Shown: positions 46,385 to 56,024 of the stretch, piece by piece
Layout of the letters: each line of letters begins with the position of its first letter
Position numbering within the stretch: position 1 is the first letter of the stretch
NCBI GenBank assembly: GCA_946478235.1
Contig: CAMLBF010000001.1
Span: 434,001 to 498,000 of the forward strand
DNA: 64,000 nt
From: an uncultured Bartonella sp.
GTDB taxonomy: Bacteria > Pseudomonadota > Alphaproteobacteria > Rhizobiales > Rhizobiaceae
Reading direction: 5' to 3'
The notes under the pieces: model-generated
Told to the model about the DNA's origin: nothing
Databases searched by the model: none
The model's input: only the letters and a program-made list of their open reading frames with translations
Made by a program: the position numbers and the translations under genes

Positions 46385-47611
46385 ATGAAAAAAATTCTGG
46401 GTTCCTTGCTGTTTGGCTCTTTCCTATTGACCTCAACAGCGTCAAACGCGGCACAGGCTATAACAACCACCAAGATTAATTTCCGGGAAGGCCCGGGAAC
46501 AAACTATGCCCTGCGTGGCTCAATAGAAGCTGGTCAAGCAGTGGAAGTGCAGTCATGCCGCGGTAGTTGGTGCCAAATTAATTATAATGTCCGAACTGGT
46601 TGGGCTGCGGCACGCTATCTTGCTTTTAGTACCAGTGAAGTATTGTATAATACTTATAAAAGTCCTTCTGAGATTTTAAATAGAAGTCCAAGTAGCACTC
46701 AAAACAATACAGTCAAAACAACAAAAGCAAAGCCAAAGACGATTACGACTGCAAAAAAGACTACAAAAACCAATAGTGGTTCTGCTCCCGTCTACGCTGC
46801 TTATCCGGAAGAACCAAGCTATACGGCAACCCAGACATATCCAACCTACTCACAGTCTACTGTCGTTAGTGGGGGTGGATATTATTACGATGACGACTAT
46901 GACGATTCACGCCGTTATCGCCAATATCATGACAGATCACCACGTTGGGACGGGCATAACCGTCCGCCGCCACCACCACCTCCACGCAGTTGGAACGATG
47001 ATAGACGTGATCGTTTTGATAACGATCGACGTGATCGGTGGGATAACAACCGACGCGACCGTTGGGATAATGATAGACGCGACCGTTGGGATGATGACAG
47101 ACGTAACCGCTGGGATGATGACAGACGTAACCGCTGGGATGATGATAGGAATCGCCGGCCAGATAAGCATGACCGCAAAAAACATTCCAAACCGGAACCA
47201 GAAATGCCATCTCCGCCAACGAGGCCAGAACCGCAGCATAAAAATGAGCCGCAATACAGACCTCAACAGGAAATGCCGTCACCACCAGTACGGTCAGAAG
47301 CCCCAGCTAGACATGAACGGGAGGCGCCACCACAGCCGGTAAGGCATGAACCTGAACCAAGGCATGAAGCACCAATGCCATCTCCGGGAGATATGCCTTC
47401 ACCTAGTGAACAGCATGCATCTGCACCTCAACCTGCCCCTGAACCAAGACATGAGCCGGAGCAGCATCATGAACCGGAACCAAAACACGAGGCTGAAATG
47501 CCATCTCCAGGGGATATGCCATCACCTAGTGCGCCTTCAAATTCCAATAATGATGGTGGAGATTCTGGTATGCCCTCACCAGGTGACATGCCTTCACCAG
47601 GAGGTAATTGA
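46385..47611 (+). CDS. Exported SH3-domain protein with Arg/Asp/Trp octapeptide repeats and Pro-rich tail
   Basis: Protein of 408 residues. A signal peptide (MKKILGSLLFGSFLLTSTASNA, 22) is followed by a bacterial SH3 domain (TTTKINFREGPGTNYALRG ... CRGSWCQINYNVRTGWAAARYL, about 27-80), a Lys/Thr-rich linker, then a run of RRDRWDND-type octapeptides (about 206-253), and a tail of MPSPGDMPSPS repeats with many His, Pro and Glu. Start chosen at 46385 for its GAGGAAA ribosome site. SH3 domains of this kind often bind peptidoglycan. The repeats are low complexity and may vary between strains. Function unknown. Confidence 0.8.
   Translation: MKKILGSLLFGSFLLTSTASNAAQAITTTKINFREGPGTNYALRGSIEAGQAVEVQSCRGSWCQINYNVRTGWAAARYLAFSTSEVLYNTYKSPSEILNRSPSSTQNNTVKTTKAKPKTITTAKKTTKTNSGSAPVYAAYPEEPSYTATQTYPTYSQSTVVSGGGYYYDDDYDDSRRYRQYHDRSPRWDGHNRPPPPPPPRSWNDDRRDRFDNDRRDRWDNNRRDRWDNDRRDRWDDDRRNRWDDDRRNRWDDDRNRRPDKHDRKKHSKPEPEMPSPPTRPEPQHKNEPQYRPQQEMPSPPVRSEAPARHEREAPPQPVRHEPEPRHEAPMPSPGDMPSPSEQHASAPQPAPEPRHEPEQHHEPEPKHEAEMPSPGDMPSPSAPSNSNNDGGDSGMPSPGDMPSPGGN
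47000..47143 (+). repeat. Six 24-bp tandem repeats inside the SH3-protein gene
   Basis: Units begin at 47000, 47024, 47048, 47072, 47096 and 47120; the last two are identical. They encode the (D/N)RR(D/N)RWD(D/N) octapeptide. Confidence 0.9.
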
Positions 47612-47732
47612 TATTTTGGGAAATTGCTGTCTAGCTTAATCCTTAAAAGGCGCATTGCTCCTTAAAAGGCATGGTTGTCAACTTTGATGACTTTGGAAAC
47701 ACGGCAAAAGCATTAAAATGGAAATATAAACG

Positions 47733-47766
47733 ATCTGACTGGTTTCATTATCGGTCAGATTTTTTG
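47733..47766 (+). terminator. Terminator of the SH3-protein gene
   Basis: Stem ATCTGAC/GTCAGAT followed by TTTTTG. Confidence 0.85.
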
Positions 47767-47892
47767 TTTATTCACAAATCTCTTTGAAGAAAGTTGCATT
47801 TATCTAATTAACTTGCTGAAATTCGTGGCTTATACGGTGTTTTCAGAGAATTTCCTCTTTCAATTTATTTCATATATCCCATATAATGGGCT

Positions 47893-50694
47893 ATGACAGT
47901 CACGAAAAAAAAGCGTTCTGAGAAAACTTCGGCAACTGGCTTTTCGGAAGCCCCACAAATGCCTTTAGATGGTGTTCCATTAACCGGAACTATTGCAGAT
48001 TGGGCAGAAAGCATTAGCAAAGAGGCCGAAAAAGCGGCGAAAAAGCCCCAAAAGCTCAAATCACAAGAGTCTAAGCCGCAGCAATCCAAGTCAAAGTCGC
48101 AGCCAGCAAAGTCACAGCAACCTGCATCACAGGCAAAAAAGTCTGCTAGAACGTCGAGAGGCACATCAATTGGAGCTGCAGCAACCGCAAAGCAACGCGC
48201 TGCGGCCGGCCTTAACCCCGTAGCGGGGCTTGATGTCGGACTGGAGGATGCACCTTCCATATTACCAAGCGGCGCAACCGCAACGGTGGAGGCGCTTTCT
48301 GCTTTGATTGCGTCAGGAAACCCACTTTTCAAGAATGGTAAACTTTGGACACCGCACCGTCCCGTGCGCCCTCAAAAATCGGAAGGTGGCATTCCATTTA
48401 AAATGGAAACACCGTTTTTGCCGTCTGGTGACCAGCCAACGGCTATAAAAGACCTTGTAGAAGGCATAAAAAGTGGCGATCGCACACAAGTTTTATTGGG
48501 TGTGACGGGTTCTGGTAAAACTTATACGATGGCGAAAGTTATCGAAGAAACGCAAAGACCTGCTCTGATCCTTGCGCCAAATAAGACATTGGCTGCACAG
48601 CTTTATGGCGAGTTCAAGAGTTTTTTCCCAAATAATGCTGTCGAATATTTCGTATCCTATTACGATTATTATCAACCTGAAGCCTATGTCCCAAGATCAG
48701 ATACTTACATAGAAAAAGAATCGTCAATCAATGAACAGATTGATCGCATGCGACACGCTGCGACCCGTGCTGTTCTTGAACGTGATGACGTGATTATTGT
48801 GGCCTCTGTCTCGTGTATCTATGGTATTGGTTCGGTAGAAACCTACACTGCCATGACATTCCAGATGCAGGTTGGAGATAAGCTTGACCAACGCCAGTTG
48901 TTGGCTGATCTTGTAGCACAGCAATATCGTCGTCAAGATATCAACTTTGTACGTGGTTCATTCCGTGTTCGCGGAGATACAATAGAAATCTTTCCCGCCC
49001 ACTTGGAAGACCGCGCATGGCGCATTTCCCTATTTGGTGATGAGATTGATACAATCACGGAATTTGACCCTCTGACAGGTAAAAAGACGGGTGATTTGAA
49101 ATCTGTCAAAATTTACGCAAACTCACACTATGTCACGCCACGCCCTACCCTAAATCAGGCAATCAAATCCATCAAAGCCGAACTGCGTGACAGGCTTGAT
49201 GAACTCAATCGCGCTGGCCGTTTACTGGAAGCCCAAAGGTTGGAACAACGCACAACTTTCGATCTCGAAATGTTAGAGGCAACGGGTAGCTGTGCCGGCA
49301 TTGAAAATTATTCCCGTTATCTTACAGGCAGACAACCGGGTGAACCACCACCCACCATGTTCGAATATATTCCCGACAATGCCATTATTTTCACCGATGA
49401 AAGCCACGTGACGATTCCGCAAATTGGTGGAATGTATCGCGGCGATTTCCGTCGCAAGGCAACATTGGCCGAATATGGGTTCCGTTTGCCATCATGTATG
49501 GATAATCGACCTTTGCGTTTTGAGGAATGGGACGCGATGCGTCCTCAAACCATCACAGTATCAGCCACCCCTGGTGCATGGGAAATGGAACAGGCCGGCG
49601 GTGTATTTGCCGAACAGGTTATTCGCCCAACCGGACTTATCGATCCACCGGTGGAAATCCGTCCTGCGCATAATCAGGTTGATGATGTTTTGGGAGAAAT
49701 TCGCAAAACTGCGCAACAAGGCTATAGAAGTCTTGTCACCGTTCTCACCAAACGCATGGCAGAAGATTTGACCGAATATCTTCATGAACAAGGTGTACGG
49801 GTTCGTTATATGCATTCCGACATTGATACATTGGAACGCATTGAAATTATCCGTGACTTACGACTTGGTGCATTTGATGTGCTGGTTGGCATCAACTTGC
49901 TGCGTGAAGGGTTGGATATTCCTGAATGTGGTTTCGTGGCAATTCTCGATGCCGATAAAGAAGGTTTCTTGCGCTCGGAAACTTCCCTTATCCAGACAAT
50001 AGGGCGTGCCGCACGTAACGTGGATGGCCGTGTTATATTATATGCCGACAATAAGACCGGCTCTATGGAACGGGCATTGGCAGAAACATCACGTCGTCGC
50101 GAAAAACAGCAAGCCTATAATGTTGAACATCATATCACGCCATCAAGTGTGAAAAAGAATATCTCTGATATTCTTGATTCCGTTTACGAACGTGATCATG
50201 TGCGGGCGGATATTTCCGAATTTGCCAATGACGGAAATATGGTTGGTAATAATCTTACCACCCATATTCAACATCTTGAAAAACTCATGCGCGATGCTGC
50301 TGCCGATCTCGACTTTGAAGAAGCGGCACGGTTACGCGATGAAATCAAGCGTTTGCAACAAACGGAATTGGCTATTTCCGATAATCCGTTAACCCGCAAT
50401 GTTGAGAAAACAATTGAGGATAGCGTCAAAAAGGGTAAAGGCCTATTTGCTAAACCTGATCTGGATCATATGGGACCCAATATGGACGTCGGCATTTTGC
50501 GTAATGACGCAACATCTGGAAAATTCCGCAAAAATACCTTGGACGAAATGACAGTCAAACGGACTGAAATTCCGGCTGGTAACGACGCAAAACCGGTCAA
50601 ACGTGAACGTATCGGTATTGGTTCGTTTGAAGATCCGGTAGAAGTAGCCCGCAAGCGCCGTCGTCCGGGCAAAACAGGAAGACCTGGCCGGTAA
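47893..50694 (+). CDS. uvrB: Excinuclease ABC subunit B with N- and C-terminal extensions
   Basis: DNA damage-verification helicase of nucleotide excision repair, 933 residues against about 670 in E. coli. The core starts near residue 172 ([14 protein letters not shown]); Walker [11 protein letters not shown] at about 202, the beta-hairpin [24 protein letters not shown] box [13 protein letters not shown] and motif [11 protein letters not shown]. The UVR motif ([24 protein letters not shown]) is near 797-820. The ~165-residue N-terminal extension is rich in Lys, Gln and Ser ([19 protein letters not shown]); the ~100-residue tail is also basic. N-terminal extensions are common in Rhizobiales UvrB. 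Either could bind DNA; this is inference. Confidence 0.96.
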   Translation: MTVTKKKRSEKTSATGFSEAPQMPLDGVPLTGTIADWAESISKEAEKAAKKPQKLKSQESKPQQSKSKSQPAKSQQPASQAKKSARTSRGTSIGAAATAKQRAAAGLNPVAGLDVGLEDAPSILPSGATATVEALSALIASGNPLFKNGKLWTPHRPVRPQKSEGGIPFKMETPFLPSGDQPTAIKDLVEGIKSGDRTQVLLGVTGSGKTYTMAKVIEETQRPALILAPNKTLAAQLYGEFKSFFPNNAVEYFVSYYDYYQPEAYVPRSDTYIEKESSINEQIDRMRHAATRAVLERDDVIIVASVSCIYGIGSVETYTAMTFQMQVGDKLDQRQLLADLVAQQYRRQDINFVRGSFRVRGDTIEIFPAHLEDRAWRISLFGDEIDTITEFDPLTGKKTGDLKSVKIYANSHYVTPRPTLNQAIKSIKAELRDRLDELNRAGRLLEAQRLEQRTTFDLEMLEATGSCAGIENYSRYLTGRQPGEPPPTMFEYIPDNAIIFTDESHVTIPQIGGMYRGDFRRKATLAEYGFRLPSCMDNRPLRFEEWDAMRPQTITVSATPGAWEMEQAGGVFAEQVIRPTGLIDPPVEIRPAHNQVDDVLGEIRKTAQQGYRSLVTVLTKRMAEDLTEYLHEQGVRVRYMHSDIDTLERIEIIRDLRLGAFDVLVGINLLREGLDIPECGFVAILDADKEGFLRSETSLIQTIGRAARNVDGRVILYADNKTGSMERALAETSRRREKQQAYNVEHHITPSSVKKNISDILDSVYERDHVRADISEFANDGNMVGNNLTTHIQHLEKLMRDAAADLDFEEAARLRDEIKRLQQTELAISDNPLTRNVEKTIEDSVKKGKGLFAKPDLDHMGPNMDVGILRNDATSGKFRKNTLDEMTVKRTEIPAGNDAKPVKRERIGIGSFEDPVEVARKRRRPGKTGRPGR

Positions 50695-51178
50695 AATTTA
50701 AAAGCTGTCTTCTTTTCAACAAAAATAGCGTGCGATAGTCGTCAGGAATGTGGCTCTTAATAAAGCTTACTCCTCATACCTTTCCGCTTGAGTGTTCAGC
50801 TGCACTGCATTCACTGACGATAAACTTTATAAATTGCATTTTTAAAATTCATTACATAAAAAATGAAATATAATGGATTTTCTATTGAAATTTATATTTG
50901 AAATCGACGGTTTTTTAAAATTCACCCCCCAATGACTGTCTTCGCAGCCCTGAGCAGCTAATAATAAGAAAAATATAACGTTTTTCTAGTAAAGAATAGA
51001 AAAAATAGCTATGTTTTTATAATTTATCCAAAATTTATACGATTATTTTTCTACTCTTTTTAGCAATAAGTCTGGCTTATGAAACTATTTAAAGCAATAT
51101 TTTTGCTATTTTTTAAATAAATAAAAGAATTTCAATAAGAAAAGACTTGCCAAATTCTTGTTTTTAAAGCAATCTCAC
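50695..51178. other. AT-rich gap after uvrB
   Basis: About 480 bp without a gene, rich in A/T runs. No promoter, RNA or repeat could be recognised. Transcription of the structured element upstream of cspA may begin at its end. Confidence 0.4.
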
Positions 51179-51345
51179 CTCGTTCGGGCATTTTACGAAC
51201 ATTGGAAGACCATTAACAGGCGCGCCATGACCGCTATAAGTCTTGGGCCGGTGGAAACTGGTAAATAGAGTGCTTTCCAGACTTCAAGAACTGCCTGCAT
51301 AGTGCCGTTTTGCGTATGGTGCGTGAGGCGGTTTTTTTAAAAAAT
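51179..51345 (+). ncRNA. Structured leader or small RNA with terminator upstream of cspA
   Basis: Consecutive self-complementary pieces: GTTCG/CGAAC (about 51183-51204), CCGGT-GGAA-ACTGG, AAGTCT/AGACTT (about 51236-51284), and a final ACTGCCT/AGGCGGT stem followed by seven Ts (about 51290-51339). It ends about 40 bp before the cold-shock gene. It could be a separate small RNA, or a long 5' leader with an attenuator, as the cspA leader of E. coli acts as a thermosensor. Not recognised as 6S, SRP or RNase P RNA. Confidence 0.45.
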
Positions 51346-51383
51346 CAAACCTGATTTTCAGGTGGACTACAAGGAAACATTCT

Positions 51384-51599
51384 ATGGCTCAGACCGGTGA
51401 AGTAAAGTTTTTCAACAATGACAAGGGTTTTGGTTTCATTAAGCCTGATGATGGCGGCGCAGATATATTTGTCCATATTTCTGCTGTTCAAGCTTCTGGT
51501 CTTACAGGACTTAATGACGCACAAAAAGTTTCATTCGACACAGAACCTGATCGTCGTGGCAAAGGCCCGAAAGCTGTAAACATTACTGTTATCGGCTAA
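51384..51599 (+). CDS. cspA: Cold-shock protein CspA family
   Basis: RNA chaperone of 71 residues with RNP1 KGFGFIKPDDG and RNP2 DIFVHISAV, and the typical GKGPKAVNI tail. A hairpin ACCTGA-TTT-TCAGGT (51349-51363) lies just upstream of the AAGGAAA ribosome site and could hide or expose it. Paralogue of the csp gene at 33591. A strong terminator follows. Confidence 0.96.
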   Translation: MAQTGEVKFFNNDKGFGFIKPDDGGADIFVHISAVQASGLTGLNDAQKVSFDTEPDRRGKGPKAVNITVIG

Positions 51600-51622
51600 T
51601 AGCCAATTCCTTTTAGAATTTT

Positions 51623-51653
51623 AAAAAACCGGGTCGACTGATCCGGTTTTTTA
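51623..51653 (+). terminator. Terminator of cspA
   Basis: Stem AAAAACCGG/CCGGTTTTT with T-run. Confidence 0.9.
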
Positions 51654-51794
51654 TTACACTTAAATATATAATGTGATCAAAAAAAGCTTATTAAGTTGGT
51701 GTTTACTATATTAATATGACTATATCATTCAGGTTGCGTTCATCTTTCAACGAATAGAATTGTTGTCATGAAACAAATCCAAAGGAGTTGCGCC

Positions 51795-52262
51795 ATGAAT
51801 AAATTGATCAAAATAATGGTGCTTTCAACGATCTCTGCGATGACAGTTGCTGCACCATTGGCAACAGCATCAGCACATGATCATTGGGACGGGCCAGGCC
51901 CACGTCACTGGGGTGGTCCAGGACCACGTTATTGGGACGGTCCACGTTACCGTGACCATCATCACCATCATCACGGCAGCGGTAGAGCTGTTACAGCTGG
52001 TGTTGTTGGTTTGGCTGCAGGTGCTATTATTGGTAGCGCTTTGTCTCAACCAGCTCAGCCACAGGTAATCTATCAGGCACCACCACCAGCTTATTATCCA
52101 CCAGCTCCAGCCTATTATCCATCAGGCCCAACTGCCTATAAGCCGGTTTATCAACCGTGGACACCAGCATGGCATTCGTATTGCTCAAGCAAATACCGGT
52201 CATTCAATCCACGCACAGGAACCTATCGTGGTGTTGATGGATTAGACCATTTCTGTAATTAA
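51795..52262 (+). CDS. BA14K-family exported protein with natural hexahistidine run
   Basis: Secreted or envelope protein of 155 residues. Signal peptide MNKLIKIMVLSTISAMTVAAP ends at about ATASA (27). The mature N-terminus has WDGPGPR/WGGPGPR-type repeats ending in six consecutive His (51957-51974), then a glycine-rich transmembrane segment (AVTAGVVGLAAGAIIG), a Pro/Tyr-rich stretch and the BA14K C-terminal motif (CSSKYRSFNPRTGTYRGVDG ... CN). BA14K is a lectin-like immunogen of Brucella. Start at 51795 is favoured by AAGGAG; the ATG at 51768 would add nine residues. Confidence 0.85.
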   Translation: MNKLIKIMVLSTISAMTVAAPLATASAHDHWDGPGPRHWGGPGPRYWDGPRYRDHHHHHHGSGRAVTAGVVGLAAGAIIGSALSQPAQPQVIYQAPPPAYYPPAPAYYPSGPTAYKPVYQPWTPAWHSYCSSKYRSFNPRTGTYRGVDGLDHFCN

Positions 52263-52289
52263 GTTCTACAGTTGAATTTAATAGATAAT

Positions 52290-52324
52290 ATCGTTTCCGG
52301 TTTTGTACCGGAAACGATTTTTTA
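52290..52324 (+). terminator. Terminator of the BA14K gene
   Basis: Twelve-base perfect stem ATCGTTTCCGGT/ACCGGAAACGAT, TTTGT loop, TTTTTTA. Confidence 0.93.
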
Positions 52325-52416
52325 TATGAAGCATCAAGTCAAATCTGTGTACGACATTAAGTTCAATCAATGAACAGATGAAACATATCAATTTTTGTCA
52401 GTTTGACAGATGGCAA

Positions 52417-53061
52417 TCATAACCCTTGTAAAAACTGGTTATGTAACCGTTCTTCACCAATCGTGCTAATCGGTCCATGACCACTGATAAACGTCACATC
52501 ATCCCCCAATGTCAGAACTTTTTCTTTTAATGAGCGCATAAGATCTTCATGCGAACAAAAGGGAAAATCTGTTCTACCAATTGAATTATGAAATAACACA
52601 TCCCCAACAATAGCTAATCGGGCTTCATTGTTAAAATAGATAACATGCCCAGGTGCATGCCCCGGTGTGTGATAGACACGGAAAATATGTTCACCAAAAG
52701 TAACAATATCACCCTCTTCCAGCCATTGATCTGGCACACAATTTCGCACATCAGGGAGACGGTAATCGGCAGCTTTGATAGTCAGACTATCCATAAGTGG
52801 TTTATCAGCGCGATGCGACCCTAAAATTGGTACATTAAGTGCTTCTTTTGCCTGCATTGCAGCGCCGGCGTGATCGACATGGGCATGCGTTATCCAAATC
52901 GCTTCAATTGCCATGCCATTATCTTCAATGGCTTTGGCAATCACCGGCCATTCTCCACCGGGATCAATCAAAACACCAACTTTACTTTCACTATCATAAA
53001 GAAGGGTGCAATTCTGTTGAAACGGCGTAACAGGTATAATTTCTGCAGCCAACTTACCCAT
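52417..53061 (-). CDS. MBL-fold metallo-hydrolase (glyoxalase II-like)
   Basis: Metallo-beta-lactamase-fold hydrolase of 214 residues. Metal-binding motif THAHVDHAG (about 60-68), with further ligands in HTPGHAPGH and VLFHNSIGRTDFPF blocks and in the terminal SGHG. These features match GloB-type persulfide dioxygenase/hydroxyacylglutathione hydrolase relatives. Start taken at 53061, where AGGAGG lies upstream; the frame continues back to 53094. Divergent from the response-regulator gene. Confidence 0.88.
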   Translation of the reverse strand: MGKLAAEIIPVTPFQQNCTLLYDSESKVGVLIDPGGEWPVIAKAIEDNGMAIEAIWITHAHVDHAGAAMQAKEALNVPILGSHRADKPLMDSLTIKAADYRLPDVRNCVPDQWLEEGDIVTFGEHIFRVYHTPGHAPGHVIYFNNEARLAIVGDVLFHNSIGRTDFPFCSHEDLMRSLKEKVLTLGDDVTFISGHGPISTIGEERLHNQFLQGL

Positions 53062-53272
53062 CAAATCCTCCTTGTGATTTTTATGAGTGTACATATGCTT
53101 TTCATGGCTAAGCCTAATTTTCTCTATGCCTCATTATGTTATCAAAATAAATGACAGTATTTTTGGCAACTTATTCAACTTAACAGATAAAGCAGAACGG
53201 GAAACAAGACAACATCACTCGACAGTGCCACATTCTTTCGATAAACTTTATTGCATAATAGGCTTTTTTAAA

Positions 53273-53980
53273 ATGATGACAGAACAAATCAAAAATTTTT
53301 CAGATGATGCTCCGCATTTATTGGTAATCGACGATGACACACGTATTCGTAGTTTATTATCGCAATTTCTTGTCCAAAATGGTTTCCGCGTTTCTGTAGC
53401 TGCTAGTGCAGATGAAGCGCGCCGTAAACTTTTAGGTTTAGATTTCGATTTATTGATTATAGATGTGATGATGCCGGGGGAAAATGGAATATCCCTAACC
53501 CGATCACTTCGTGAAACAAAATCGGTTCCTATACTCATGTTGACCGCCTTGTCGGAAACAGACAACCGCATTGATGGCTTAGAAGCTGGTGCTGATGATT
53601 ATCTACCAAAGCCATTTGACCCAAGAGAGCTTCTTTTGCGGGTTAATGCAATTTTGCGACGTGGTATGCCTGCAAGCCAAAATAAGATCGAACAGGTTGT
53701 TTTTGGCCCCTATACTTTTTCAATTTCCAAACGTGAATTGAAAAATGCTGGTGAAGTCATCAAGCTCACAGACCGCGAGCAGGAAATAATGATTATTTTT
53801 GCAACACATGCCGGAATGACCATTCCACGCCATGAACTTGCTACTGGTGAAGGCGAAGTTGGAGAGCGGACAATTGATGTGCAAATCAACCGTCTACGGC
53901 GAAAAATAGAAAAAGATCCTGCCAATCCTGTCTGGTTACAGACAGTGCGCGGCATTGGCTATAAACTGTCAATCGAATAG
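53273..53980 (+). CDS. OmpR-family two-component response regulator
   Basis: Response regulator of 235 residues: receiver domain with phospho-acceptor Asp64 (IIDVMMPG) and the Lys of DDYLPKPFDP, then a winged-helix DNA-binding domain ending DVQINRLRRKIEKDP and VRGIGYKL. Start at 53273 is chosen because an upstream frame to 53087 lacks a ribosome site and adds an atypical extension. The adjacent histidine kinase starts 8 bp later and is its likely partner. Target genes unknown. Confidence 0.92.
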   Translation: MMTEQIKNFSDDAPHLLVIDDDTRIRSLLSQFLVQNGFRVSVAASADEARRKLLGLDFDLLIIDVMMPGENGISLTRSLRETKSVPILMLTALSETDNRIDGLEAGADDYLPKPFDPRELLLRVNAILRRGMPASQNKIEQVVFGPYTFSISKRELKNAGEVIKLTDREQEIMIIFATHAGMTIPRHELATGEGEVGERTIDVQINRLRRKIEKDPANPVWLQTVRGIGYKLSIE

Positions 53981-53988
53981 GATGAGAA

Positions 53989-55329
53989 ATGGCCGCGCCA
54001 ATTAAAAGTTTTGCACATTGGCTGGCAAATAGAATGCCAAAGCGCTTATATGCGCGGTCTTTGATTATCATTATTGCACCAATGGTATTGCTGCAATCGG
54101 TTATTGCCTATGTCTTTATGGAACGTCATTGGCAAATGGTCACCGAGCGCTTATCAACCGCTGTGGTTCACGACATATCGGCGATCATTGATATTCTTGA
54201 AACCTACCCACAAGATGACAATTATGAAAAAATAACCCGTATTGCCCAACAACGTATGGGATTGAATATTTCTATTCTTCCACCTGATCCCTTACCGCCC
54301 CCTGGTCCTAAACCTTTCTTTGCTATTTTGGACTATTTTTTGAGCGAGGAAATCACACGACAGATCAACAGACCATTTTGGATCGATACGGTCGGCGATT
54401 CAGACCTTGTTGAAATAAGAATACGCCTCGATAATAGCGTTTTGCGCGTGTTTGCCATGCGCTCGCAAGCCTATGCATCCAATACTGGAATATTCTTAAG
54501 CTGGATGATTGGTACGGCACTTGTATTGCTGATTATCGCTATTTTCTTTTTACGCAACCAAATTAAACCTATCCAGCAATTGGCGGCGGCAGCTGACAGT
54601 TTTGGGCGTGGGCGCCCATTACCTGAAGACTTTCATCCGCGTGGCGCTGAAGAAGTACGCTTGGCTGGCACTGCATTTCTTCGTATGCGTAAAAGAATTG
54701 AACGGCAGATTGAACAACGCACAATGATGCTTTCTGGTGTCAGCCATGATTTGCGGACTATTTTAACACGCTTCAAGCTTCAACTCGCGCTTGCTGGTGG
54801 CAGTTTTGATACAGCACCACTGGAACAAGATATTTCAGATATGCAAAATATGCTGGAAGGCTATCTCGCCTTTGCACGTGGTGAAGGTCCTGAAGAATCT
54901 GGAGATCTTGACCTAGAAGCATTGATGCAAAAATTGTCGTCTGATGCCCAATTGCGCAAGCGTGGTTTCTCGTTTCACATTGAGGGTTCTTCCCATGTTC
55001 AACTGAAACCGAAAGCCTTTTCCCGCCTTATCGGCAACCTTGTATCGAACGGCTTTCGTTATGCTAAAAAAGTTGAAGTTGATATTCTGCATACTGAGGA
55101 CGAACTTGTCATAACGGTTGATGATGATGGTCCGGGTATACCTGTTAATATGCGAGAAGAAGTCTTTAAGCCATTTTTCCGTTTGGATGAAGCCAGAAAT
55201 CAGGACGCAAGCGGCACTGGCTTGGGGCTTTCGATTGCACAAGACATTGCACGCAGTCATGGCGGCAATATTACTTTGGACGATAGTCCTCTTGGAGGAC
55301 TTCGCGTAAAGGTGGAAGTTCCGCTTTAA
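53989..55329 (+). CDS. EnvZ-like sensor histidine kinase
   Basis: Membrane sensor kinase of 446 residues: first helix (SLIIIIAPMVLLQSVIAYVF, about 24-43), periplasmic domain, second helix (WMIGTALVLLIIAIFFL, about 172-188), HAMP, H-box SGVSHDLRTILTRFKLQLA with phospho-acceptor His near residue 253, and an ATPase domain with N-box NLVSNGFRYA, DDDGPGIP and GTGLGLSI. Signals through the response regulator next to it. The periplasmic part has a PPDPLPPPGPKPF stretch; ligand unknown. Confidence 0.93.
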   Translation: MAAPIKSFAHWLANRMPKRLYARSLIIIIAPMVLLQSVIAYVFMERHWQMVTERLSTAVVHDISAIIDILETYPQDDNYEKITRIAQQRMGLNISILPPDPLPPPGPKPFFAILDYFLSEEITRQINRPFWIDTVGDSDLVEIRIRLDNSVLRVFAMRSQAYASNTGIFLSWMIGTALVLLIIAIFFLRNQIKPIQQLAAAADSFGRGRPLPEDFHPRGAEEVRLAGTAFLRMRKRIERQIEQRTMMLSGVSHDLRTILTRFKLQLALAGGSFDTAPLEQDISDMQNMLEGYLAFARGEGPEESGDLDLEALMQKLSSDAQLRKRGFSFHIEGSSHVQLKPKAFSRLIGNLVSNGFRYAKKVEVDILHTEDELVITVDDDGPGIPVNMREEVFKPFFRLDEARNQDASGTGLGLSIAQDIARSHGGNITLDDSPLGGLRVKVEVPL

Positions 55330-55445
55330 TGGAACCTTCTATCGCCAAATAACGTTTCGCTTTTAAGATTGATAAATTCCTGAAAACCTTTGTTTTTATT
55401 TGAATAAAGGCTGTTCAGATATTTTATGTTTTAAAGGAGAAACAT

Positions 55446-55628
55446 ATGCCTGCACGTTCAAAAGTACAACAGCAAGCAGCCGGCGCCGCCCTTTCAGCAA
55501 AACGGGGCAAGACACCGGTTAATGCGCTTAAAGGTGCTTCTAAGAAAATGGAACAATCCATGACAGAAAAAGAGTTGAAAGATCTCGCATCAACGAAACG
55601 CTCAACTCTTCCCGATAATAAAAAATAA
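55446..55628 (+). CDS. DUF3008 family small protein
   Basis: Cytoplasmic protein of 60 residues matching the DUF3008 pattern: MPARSKVQQQAAGAALSAKRG start and KGASKKMEQSMTEKELKDLA, ending with a basic tail. AAGGAGA ribosome site lies 8 bases before the ATG. Function is unknown. Convergent with csaA. Confidence 0.85.
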   Translation: MPARSKVQQQAAGAALSAKRGKTPVNALKGASKKMEQSMTEKELKDLASTKRSTLPDNKK

Positions 55629-55666
55629 CCTATTGGTTCGGTATAAGCATACAACCGTCAAATGGA

Positions 55667-56005
55667 TTAAAACATGCGTGCGCCGATTGGCACGTCTTTT
55701 GTCGGCGCAAGAAGCACCACATTGCCATCTTGATCGGGAACACCAAGTGTTAGCACCTCGGACATGAATGGGCCAATTTGGCGCGGCGGAAAATTGACCA
55801 CCGCAATGACTTCGCGTCCAACAAGTTCATTGAGATCATAATGAACGGTTATCTGTGCAGACGAACTCTTAACGCCGATATCTCCACCAAAATCTATTTT
55901 CAGTTTATAGGCAGGCTTACGTGCCTCAGGGAAAGCCTTAGCTTCAACGATTTTACCGACACGAATATCTACTTTCAAAAAATCATCGAATGCTATCTCG
56001 GACAT
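55667..56005 (-). CDS. csaA: tRNA-binding protein, CsaA type
   Basis: OB-fold protein of 112 residues of the Trbp111/CsaA family: FLKVDIRVGKIVEAKAFPEARKPAYKLKIDFG at the start (about 9-40), then LVGREVIAVVNFPPRQIGPFMSEVL. CsaA is a tRNA-binding protein with proposed chaperone activity. Start has AGGAGG upstream. It follows ybjN by 20 bp on the same strand, so the two are probably an operon. Confidence 0.9.
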   Translation of the reverse strand: MSEIAFDDFLKVDIRVGKIVEAKAFPEARKPAYKLKIDFGGDIGVKSSSAQITVHYDLNELVGREVIAVVNFPPRQIGPFMSEVLTLGVPDQDGNVVLLAPTKDVPIGARMF

Positions 56006-56024
56006 TTCAAGTCCTCCTTAGAAA

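Noticed and set aside
46776..47342. Overlapping frames across the SH3-protein repeats
   Set aside because: Repetitive DNA keeps all frames open; only the frame with signal peptide and SH3 domain is convincing.
51179..51345. 6S, SRP or RNase P RNA
   Set aside because: The diagnostic core sequences of these RNAs are not present; left as unassigned structured RNA.
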